This document shows, piece by piece, positions 35,220 to 45,535 of a stretch of 64,000 nt of DNA. The stretch comes from DASZIT01 sp963770635 (GTDB lineage Bacteria > Actinomycetota > Acidimicrobiia > Acidimicrobiales > RAAP-2), in the NCBI GenBank assembly GCA_963770635.1, contig CAVYQI010000005.1, forward strand, positions 372,001-436,000, given 5' to 3'. How positions within the stretch are numbered: position 1 is the first letter of the stretch; each line of letters begins with the position of its first letter. Below the pieces are notes generated by a model. That model was not told the DNA's origin. It did not search any database and worked only from the letters and a program-made list of their open reading frames with translations. The position numbers and the translations under genes are program-made.

Positions 35220-36689
35220 ACTGGCGCGGCGTGGTCCTTTCGGCCTGTTTGGGGTGCGCCGCACCCGGGCCGGCGGTCCCAGCGATTCGAGCCGCTGGGC
35301 GACGTCGTAGGCGTCAGGATCGACGGCGGAGATGCGGAGGAAGAGCTCCCGGGCCTTCGGGATGTCGCCGGAGCGCTCCATCAGGTCGCCCAGCACGTAC
35401 CACTGGCGTAGATGGCGTTCGGCCGGGTTCCGCACCAGGCGCCCAGCCCCGGACTCGACCAGCAGGGCCACGGCTCCAGCCAGGTCGCCGGCATCGGCCC
35501 GGGTGCCGGCCAGCACCAGCCGTCCTTCGGTGAGGACCTCGGCGTCGGGGGAACCGTGTCGGAGCTCGGTGAAGAGGGCCTCGACCCGCTTGGGGCGACC
35601 CAGCGCTCGATGGCAGTCCATCCGGACCGGGTGCTGATCGACGGAACCGGTGAGGGCGGCGAACGCCTCCAGATTCGGGAGGGCGGCCTTCCAGTACCCC
35701 TGGTGGTACTGGCTGAGAGCAAGCAGCTCCCGGGCCGAGGGGGAGCTCGGGATGGCGTCGACCACGGTTTTCAGGATGCGGGAGGCGTCCCGGTAGCGCT
35801 CCCGTTCGTAGGCGCCGATGCCGGCTGCCATCCGCTCGGTCATCCGCTCGCGCAGGTGGCTCCAGTCGGGACCGGCGGCGGATGCCAGCTCGTTGGCGAT
35901 GTCGGGGGAGAGCTCGGGTTGGACGGGTACGGCGCGGTGGGCCGGTGGTCGCAGGCCGTCGGCCCGCTTCTTGCCGCGATCGTCCTGGATCCACAGCTCG
36001 GGAACGAACTCGTCAGTACGCCTTTTGGAACGCCGCCGCCCTTCGGGGGTGTCCTTGTCGGGACCGTGCTCGGTACCCTCCCGCACGGTGCTGGCCCCGC
36101 GGCGGGCCACGCTCCCCCACCCTTTGCGGACCACCGGGTTCCTCGCCGGTCGCGGCTCCCACTTGGCCGGCGGTCGCCCCGATCGGGTGGAACCGATTCC
36201 GCTCGACCTGGGACCGCTGCCGCCAGACCTTGGGGGTCGACCCGAAGAGCTGGAATCCCGTTCCTTCCAGCTGCTCGGCTTGGCCGGCGGCCGTCCGGTG
36301 CTTTTGCCGCTGCCATAGCCGGCAAAGGTGGTCGACGATCCTGACCCGGTGCGAGTGCCGGATCCGGGTCGTTTTCCCTGGTAGCCCGACGGCGACCGAC
36401 TGGACGAGCTCGACCTCGAACTGGCCCTCGAGCCGGAGTCAGAACGGCCGCGGCTGCCCGATGCGCCTCCGCTTCCGGCTCGCTCCGATCGCCCCGAAGC
36501 CGGCGGGCGGCCGCTCCGGCCATGATCACCCGAAGCTCCCCTCTGGCTTCCCGAACTCGAATCTCTCGAGCCCTGGTAGCCGCGCCCCGATCCAGGAGAA
36601 CCCCTGGGCCCCCGCGGAGAACCCTTGGGACTACCTCCGCCCGATGAGCGCGGGCGCGGAGTACCAGAGGGTGTACGTGCTGCGGCCAT
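35217..36689 (-). CDS. TPR protein with long disordered basic N-terminal region
   Basis: Protein of 490 residues in two very different halves. Residues 1-225 are low-complexity, rich in Ser, Gly, Arg and Pro (for example GYQGSRDSSSGSQRG, SSRSSSSSRSPSGYQGKRPG), strongly basic and certainly disordered. Residues 280-475 form helical TPR-like repeats: GAYERERYRDASRILKTVVD, ELLALSQYHQGYWKAALPNL and GDIPKARELFLRISAVDPDA. ATG 36689 follows TACACT by eight bases. The RGG/SR-like half suggests RNA or nucleic-acid contact, and the gene lies just downstream of the rRNA operon on the same strand, but no function is known. Confidence 0.8.
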   Translation of the reverse strand: MAAARTPSGTPRPRSSGGGSPKGSPRGPRGSPGSGRGYQGSRDSSSGSQRGASGDHGRSGRPPASGRSERAGSGGASGSRGRSDSGSRASSRSSSSSRSPSGYQGKRPGSGTRTGSGSSTTFAGYGSGKSTGRPPAKPSSWKERDSSSSGRPPRSGGSGPRSSGIGSTRSGRPPAKWEPRPARNPVVRKGWGSVARRGASTVREGTEHGPDKDTPEGRRRSKRRTDEFVPELWIQDDRGKKRADGLRPPAHRAVPVQPELSPDIANELASAAGPDWSHLRERMTERMAAGIGAYERERYRDASRILKTVVDAIPSSPSARELLALSQYHQGYWKAALPNLEAFAALTGSVDQHPVRMDCHRALGRPKRVEALFTELRHGSPDAEVLTEGRLVLAGTRADAGDLAGAVALLVESGAGRLVRNPAERHLRQWYVLGDLMERSGDIPKARELFLRISAVDPDAYDVAQRLESLGPPARVRRTPNRPKGPRRAS

Positions 36690-36697
36690 AGGGGTCG

Positions 36698-36703
36698 AGT
36701 GTA
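36698..36703 (-). promoter_or_regulatory. -10 element for the TPR gene
   Basis: TACACT on the minus strand ends eight bases before ATG 36689; no Shine-Dalgarno sequence is visible. It lies downstream of the rRNA operon terminator. Confidence 0.45.
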
Positions 36704-36816
36704 CTAACTGCGGGATTCTGGGCTAACCGAGTCATTCCTGGGTGCGACGCGCTTGCCCGTCCTGACGTGACATTGGTTGCCCAGTTATGGGACTACTCCG
36801 GAGAATCGGAGGAAGA

Positions 36817-36849
36817 GAAGAGGCCCCCCGCAAAGCGGAGGGCCTCTTC
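36817..36849 (-). terminator. Terminator of the rRNA operon
   Basis: A 15-bp stem with one mismatch (GAAGAGGCCCTCCGC / GCGGGGGGCCTCTTC on the minus strand) and a three-base loop lies eight bases after the 5S gene, followed by a TC-rich run. Confidence 0.88.
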
Positions 36850-36856
36850 AGAGAAA

Positions 36857-36975
36857 TCCCGGCGACGTCCTACTCTCCCAGGGGGCTACCCCCCAAGTAC
36901 CATCGGCGCTGGCGAGCTTAACTGCCGTGTTCGGAATGGGAACGGGTGTCTCTCCGCCGCTATGGCCACCGGAAA
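36857..36975 (-). rRNA. rrf: 5S ribosomal RNA
   Basis: The minus strand carries the typical 5S sequence of about 119 nt, with CCCGTTCCCATTCCGAACAC and AAGCTCGCCAGCGCCGATGG, and complementary ends (TTCCGGTGG... / ...CGCCGGGA). It is the last gene of the operon, about 110 bp after 23S. Ends are good to a few bases. Confidence 0.96.
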
Positions 36976-37063
36976 CTGTGCGCTCTCAGGGGCTCCAGGA
37001 CCATCACCAAGTGGGGGGTGACATCCGAGCCCGGCGTGACCGACAATCGGTCACCCCTGAGCG

Positions 37064-37083
37064 TTCCATAGCGAGCACGAGCA
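37064..37083 (-). other. 3' half of the pre-23S processing stem
   Basis: Complementary over 20 bases to the segment at 41333-41352 on the other side of the 23S gene (TTCCATAGCGAGCACGAGCA on the plus strand here). In the transcript the two form the long helix that RNase III cuts to release pre-23S RNA. Confidence 0.85.
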
Positions 37084-37218
37084 AGTTTCCAAGCCCTCGG
37101 CCGATTAGTACCGGTCAGCTGAATGCGTTACCGCACTTACACTTCCGGCCTATCAACGTGGTCGTCTGGCCACGGGCCTTACCAGGTTAACCCTGTGGGA
37201 GATTTCATCTTGGAACGA

Positions 37219-37250
<32 letters not shown>

Positions 37251-37306
37251 CACCCGAAGGTCGCAAATCAGCAGTGCCCTTGGCAGGACAACTGACACAC
37301 GAGAGC

Positions 37307-37337
<31 letters not shown>

Positions 37338-37381
37338 TAGCCTTCCTCAAATCTCCTACGGCTGCATCGGATAGGGACCGA

Positions 37382-37708
37382 CATTATTTGTTACCACCGG
37401 CGCTATTGCGCCGAGGGCCAGGGCATTTCTGCCTGGCTCTGCATGTCGCCATGCAGATCGGACCATATCTTCACGCCTCAGTAGTACTGAGGGTGCCTGG
37501 CATATGGTCTCTGAGGATTCTGGACTATAAATCCGTATGCGTCCAGCCTTTCCTGCTGATTGACCGCACCTGACGCATTTTCACTTCTCTCAACGCCCAT
37601 GCCCGCACCATACGAAGCGGGATTCACGACTTTTTTGAGAGCGAGTAGCGCAGGATACTTACGGTGTTTCCAGCATATAGCCAAGTTTAAAGACAGCGCG
37701 GTTAGTTC
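37382..37708 (-). other. Group I intron 1 in 23S rRNA (E. coli 2604/2605), no ORF
   Basis: A 327-nt interruption in the peptidyl-transferase region. The 5' exon AGACAGU pairs with the internal guide GCUGUCU (37697-37691), with the canonical U·G wobble at the splice site. The intron ends in G (37382). P10 forms between CGGU of the 3' exon and ACCG at 37702-37699. P7 is a 7-bp helix, GACCAUA (37509-37503) with UAUGGUC (37467-37461), within R- and S-like elements CCTCAGAGACC and AAGATATGGTCC. P8 (CCTCAGTA/TACTGAGG) and the P element AATCAGCAGGAAAG are also present. It should self-splice. The subgroup was not determined. Confidence 0.92.
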
Positions 37709-37742
37709 ACTGTCTCACGACGTTCTAAACCCAGCTCGCGTA

Positions 37743-37778
<36 letters not shown>

Positions 37779-37779
37779 G

Positions 37780-37825
<46 letters not shown>

Positions 37826-38044
37826 TCCCGTCGATATGGACTCTTGGGGAAGATGAGCCTGTTATCCCCGGGGTACCTTTTATCCGTTGAGCAACGGCGC
37901 TTCCACAAGCAACCGCTGGATCACTATGCCCTGCTTTCGCACCTGCTCGACTTGTAGGTCTCGCAGTCAAGCTCCCTTGTGCCATTGCACTCGACGGCTG
38001 ATTGCCAACCAGCCTGAGGGAACCTTTGGGCGCCTCCGTTACGT

Positions 38045-38076
<32 letters not shown>

Positions 38077-38334
38077 ACCTGACGCTGTCCCTGATCCGGA
38101 TAACGGACCGAAGTTAGGGTTCCGGCACATAAAGGGTGGTATTTCAAGGTTGACTCCACACTAGCTAGCGCCAATGCTTCAAAGTCTCCCACCTATCCTA
38201 CACAATATGTACTAAAACTCAACATCAAGCTGTAGTAAAGGTCCACGGGGTCTTTCCGTCCTGATGCAGCTAACGAGCATCTTTACTCGTACTTCAATTT
38301 CGCCGGGTCTGTGGTTGAGACAGTAGGAAAGTCG

Positions 38335-39206
<872 letters not shown>

Positions 39207-40111
39207 AGGTTCAAAGCTTCGCCCGAAGGCTAACCTTTCCCCGTAACCTTCCGGCACCGGGCAGGCGTCAGAGCGTATACATCGTCTTACGACTTCGCAC
39301 GCTCCTGTGTTTTTAGTAAACAGTCGCTTTCCCCTATTCTCTGCGACCCCTTCAGGCTCAGAACGCGAAGTTCGTCACCCTGGTGGGGTCCTCCTTCTCC
39401 CGAAGTTACGGAGGTATTTTGCCGAGTTCCTTAACCACAGTTCTCCCGATCGCCTTGGTATTCTCTACCCGCCCACCTGTGTCGGTTTGGGGTACGGGTT
39501 CCGTGTCAGCTCGCTAGAAGCTTTTCTCGGCAGCATGGGATTAGTGACTTCACCTAAAATGGCTCGGCATCGCGTCTCAGGGTGAATGAGGTCCGGATTT
39601 GCCTAGACCTCCCCCTACACGCTTACCCCAGGTCAACCAACGCCTGGGCTCACCTACCCTCCTGCGTCCCTCCTTCGCTTTCCTCCTCCGGGTCGGTCGG
39701 TTCGCCCCGAAGGACAGCCCCTTAGGACACCGGTATTGGAATTGGCGCGGACACGGAAGTACTGGAATATCAACCAGTTGTGCATCGACTACGCCTCTCG
39801 GCCTCGCCTTAGCTCCCGACTTACCCTGGGAGGATTAGCCTTCCCCAGGAACCCTTGGGCTTACGGCGGAGGGGTTTCTCACCCCTCTCTCGCTACTCAT
39901 ACCAACATTCTCACTCGACCACGCTCCACGACGGTTTCCACCGCCGCTTCTCTGCAAGATCGACGCTCCCCTACCACTCCTACCCCGTGACTCCTGAGCG
40001 TTGTTGCGACGGCGTCCGCGGCAAGCCGCATTCACCATCGCTACTCAGGCGGAATAGAAATCCGCAGCTTCGGCTATTTACTTGAGCCCCGTTACATTGT
40101 CCGCGCAGGAC

Positions 40112-40159
<48 letters not shown>

Positions 40160-40575
40160 GAGCCAACCTCCTGGCTGTCTTCGCGTTCCCACATCGTTTT
40201 CCACTTAGTAAATAATTAGGGGCCTTAGCTGGCGATCTGGGCTGTTTCCCTTTCGACTAACGAAGCTCATCCCTCGTAGTCTCACTGCCAGGCTCTAAAG
40301 CAACGGCATTCGGAGTTTGATTGGGGTCAGTAAGCTTGTAGGCCCCCTAGCCCATTCAGTGCTCTACCTCCGTTGCTGAACGCCCGACGCTGCACCTAAA
40401 TGCATTTCGGGGAGAACCAGCTATCACCGAGTTTGATTGGCCTTTCACCCCTAACCACAGGTCATCCCCCCTGTTTTCAACCAGGGTGGGTTCGGCCCTC
40501 CACGGGGTCTTACCCCCGCTTCAGCCTGCCCATGGCTAGCTCACTCGGCTTCGGGTCTACAGCATGCGACTCATT

Positions 40576-40606
<31 letters not shown>

Positions 40607-40751
40607 CCCCCTCGCGGGTTAACCTCGCCACACACCGTAACTCGTTGGCTCATTCTTCAAAAGGCACGCCATCACGGCCAGCACCGAAGTGCTGACGACG
40701 CTCTGACTGTTTGTAAGTCAACGGTTTCAGGTACTATTTCACTCCCCTCCC

Positions 40752-40799
<48 letters not shown>

Positions 40800-41332
40800 C
40801 TGTGAGTACTTAGCCTTACGAGGTGGTCCTCGCAGATTCACGCCGGCTTTCCCGGATCCGGCGCTACTCGGGAAACCGATCAGAGTCCAATGTTTTTCGC
40901 GTACGGGGCTGTTACCCTCTGCGGCGCATCTTTCCTGGATGCTTCCACTAAACGATTGGATTTGTAACTCTGTGAAGGTTCTGATGCACCTTCCATCGGA
41001 TCCCACGACACCGAATTGGCAACGCCATCAGGCTTTAACACCAACTCGGTTTAGGCTCATCCCGTTTCGCTCGCCGCTACTCAGGGAGTCACTGTTGTTT
41101 TCCTCTCCTCGGGGTACTGAGATGTTTCAATTCCCCCGGTTCCCTCCACTGGCCCTATACATTCAGGCCAGGGTGACACCCCATAATGGGTGCCGGGTTT
41201 CCCCATTCGGACGTCCACGGATCGAAGCTTGGTAGGCAGCTCCCCGTGGCTTATCGCAGCCTCCCACGTCCTTCTTCGGCTTCAGGCGCCAAGGCATTCA
41301 CCGTTGACTCTTTATAACTTGGAGAACATAGA

Positions 41333-41352
41333 TGCTCGTGCTCGCTATGGAA
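41333..41352 (-). other. 5' half of the pre-23S processing stem
   Basis: Pairs over 20 bases with 37064-37083 across the 23S gene; see that entry. Confidence 0.85.
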
Positions 41353-41522
41353 TTCTCAAGGGGCGCACATCGTGGAACCCGGGACGCTCATCGCCATAAA
41401 GATCAGACCGACGATGAGGTGCAGGTGGCACGGGCGAGCGGCCGGCGACGACCCTGATGGTCGTGGCGGCATCGCATCGGAGGGTGGATTCACCCCGGAT
41501 TGCCTGATCGGCAGAGTCCGAG

Positions 41523-41554
41523 GGTCGCTCCCTCAAAACGGAATAGTGATTGCC
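41523..41554 (-). other. 3' half of the pre-16S processing stem
   Basis: GGTCGCTCCCTCAAAACGGA (plus strand) and the bases after it to 41554 are complementary in the transcript to 43387-43418 upstream of 16S, with only three mismatched or wobble positions in 32. This is the RNase III-type stem enclosing pre-16S. Confidence 0.85.
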
Positions 41555-41697
41555 CATTGCCATCGCTAGAGCCCACGTGCCTCACGGACGGGACACCCGA
41601 AGGTGTGCGGTCCGCCAGGGGCGGGTTAGCCACGACAGTGAATAGCCAGTGATCGACTAGGAGTATCTGACCCGGAATGGGCCAGACAGTGACTCCA

Positions 41698-43224
<1,527 letters not shown>

Positions 43225-43386
43225 GACCTCGTTCCAACCCGAAGGCTGGTTCGAAATCGGAGAGCCGACCTCGAGGACACTGATCCTCTCGGTCGACTGA
43301 ATACTGGCAAAGAACAGACATTGTCCGTTCAATGCTTTACTACTTAGTGGTCACGATTCGAGACGCGACCACCCGCACTGACTTTT

Positions 43387-43418
43387 GGCTATCACTATTC
43401 CGTTTTCAAGGAGCGACC
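43387..43418 (-). other. 5' half of the pre-16S processing stem (rRNA leader)
   Basis: On the minus strand this reads GGTCGCTCCTTGAAAACGGA and continues for 12 more bases; it pairs with 41523-41554. It lies in the 300-base leader between the promoter and the 16S gene. Confidence 0.85.
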
Positions 43419-43525
43419 GGGCACGCGCCACAAGGCGTTGGTGCCGGAGTTTCCACAGGATTCGGCCGAAGCCTCACTCTGTAGTGCCTAGCGACGCCTT
43501 TGCAGGTCGTTCGCCGGGACTGATC

Positions 43526-43554
43526 ACTCTAACCGGTCCACCCTACTCTGTCAA
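43526..43554 (-). promoter_or_regulatory. rRNA operon promoter
   Basis: On the minus strand, TTGACA (43554-43549), a 17-bp spacer and TAGAGT (43531-43526) form a near-consensus sigma-70 promoter. It lies about 300 bp upstream of the 16S gene. Apart from the processing stem, the remaining leader and the 90 bp beyond the promoter contain no gene. Confidence 0.85.
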
Positions 43555-43643
43555 CGTGCCTGGAGCACGCCTGGACGGTGCCTGGACCGACCCGCAGCAC
43601 CCCCTGGGCGCCGCCCGGACACCTCAGATCAGCCTACCGAGCG

Positions 43644-45342
43644 TCAGCCGAAGGTGAAGTCGTAGGCGGCCAGGCCCGGGGTGAGCGCCAGCGACAGCAG
43701 CCCGGCCTGGGGCGATGCCGTCCCGACCAGCTGGTAGAGCTTCGGCTCCCCGGAGACCACCACCGATTTCGTCGACCCCGCCATTGACCGAGACGGTGAC
43801 CGTCCCGGTCCCCCCGAGCACCAGGTAGACGTCCTCGGCCAGGAAGCGCAGGTCGATCGACGCCCCGGCCCCGGCCAGCGAGCTCTGGGTGCCGACCGTC
43901 CACTGGCCGCCGTAGGCGTACTCGTCCTGGGGAATCGTGGCCGGGAGGGTGTAGGTGACCGGCTCATCCGGCTGGAGGGTCTGGCCGGCCAGGGTCTGCG
44001 GTGGGTGCTGGTAGCCGAGGTAGGTCTCCGGGGTGGTCGGGTTGGTCGGGGTGGTGTCGGCCACCTCGGTGGGAGGCGGCAGGTGAACGGCCGGATCGGC
44101 CGAAGTGAGCAGCTGCCGGATGAAGCCCTCGGTCTGGCCGTACTCCCCCTCCCCGAAGTCCACGTGGCGGACGGCCCCGGTGGCGTCGATCAGGTACTCG
44201 GCCGGCCAGTACTGGTTCTGGTAGGCGTCCCAGGTCTTGTACTGGTTGTCGATGGCGATCGGGTAGCTGACCCCGAGCTGCTGGGCGGCCTGGGTGACGT
44301 TGGAGGTCACGTGCTCGAAGGCGAACTCCGGGGTGTGGACCCCGACGATGGTCAGCCCGTCGGCGGCATAGGCCCGGTTCCACGCCTCCAGATGGGGCAG
44401 GGACCGCTGGCAGTTGATGCACGAGTAGGTCCAGAAGTCGACCAGCACCACCTTGCCCTTCAAACCGGCGATGGACAGCGGCCGTCCGCCCGGTGTGTTC
44501 AACCAGTCAGCGATGCCACTGAACGCCGGGGCCGGCCCGCAGTGCTCGAGCGTGGGATTGCCGGAGGTGCAGGATGCCAATGCGCCCCCCTGGTTCTCCC
44601 CGGTGACCCCGCCGAGGGCGGCCTTGGCCGACGGGTCGCTGGCGATGTGGCTCTGCAGTGCGTCGGTGTAACCGGGAAGCGCCCGCTGGAAACCCGAGGT
44701 CCAGTTCAATCCGATGGCCAGAGCGGTGACCAGGAGTACCACCCCCACTCCCTTCCGGACCGCCGCCGCCCGGTTGCGCACCACTTTCATCCGGGCAGCG
44801 AGCTGCTGGCCGGCCACCGCGAAGACGAGAAGAGGAATCGCCACCCCGACCGCGAATGCCGCAGTCAGGATGATGGCGGAGATCCCGATGTGGTGATTGG
44901 CGCTGACCACCGTGATGGCCGCCAGCACCGGGCCGGCGCAGGGCACGAAGACCAGCCCGAGGCTGAGCCCGAGGATGAGCCCGCCGGCGCCGGTGTACGG
45001 GCGACTCCGGACCAGCCGAACGAAAGGACGGCCCAGCAGGTCCCCGACCGCCGGGACGATGAGCCCGACAGCAACCACGCCGAGCACCACCAGCCCGAGA
45101 TCCCGGAGGAAGTCGAAGGGCAGGCCCAACGAGCTGAGCAGCCACGTCCCCGTCAAGGTGAACGCACTGAAACTGACCACCAGCCCCGCCACCACCGTCA
45201 GGGGTCGCCGGCGGCCGCGACCGTCCTCGCCGACCGCGGTGGCAGCTCCGCTGGCGAACAGCACCGGGACCACCGGGATGACGCAGGGCGAGATCCCGGT
45301 CGCCAGACCCCCGAGGAACCCGATGAGGAGGAGAATCGGCAC
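43644..45342 (-). CDS. dipZ: DipZ-type thiol-disulfide protein (CcdA + thioredoxin + C-terminal domain), with an apparent +1 frameshift
   Basis: Fusion protein of about 565 residues when read across the shift. The N-terminal CcdA/DsbD-like domain (1-215, six helices) has the cysteine pair in GISPCVIPVVPVLF and LVFVPCAGPVLAAI. A periplasmic thioredoxin-like domain follows (about 250-410), with the redox motif WTYSCINCQRSLPHLEAW. A C-terminal beta-rich domain, as in mycobacterial DipZ, ends LSLALTPGLAAYDFTFG. The frame breaks after VTVSVNGG; removing one C of the CCCC at 43776-43779 gives GSTKSVVVSGEPKLYQLVG. The total length is 3n+1. It passes reducing power across the membrane to exported thiols. 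Start GTG 45342. Confidence 0.88.
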
Positions 45343-45535
45343 CGGTGCAGCATCCCACCGCCGTCTCCGCCAGGGGGGTCGGAGTAGCTCATTTCAACGA
45401 CCTTGCCGGTGCGCGGAACCCGAGCCGGCCCATTCACCGCCACCGTCCCCGGTTTGCTTGACAGGTACGTGGCCGCCGGTAACACTCCTGGTCAGCGGGA
45501 TCCCCGGTTGCCGGGCCCCGGAAGGGGGTCGTCGC

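Noticed and set aside
37478..37684. Open frame of 68 codons inside 23S intron 1, ending in a tail similar to the N terminus of the homing endonuclease
   Set aside because: The similarity (AVNQQERL) comes from the conserved P element of the ribozyme; there is no LAGLIDADG motif and the frame runs through core helices.
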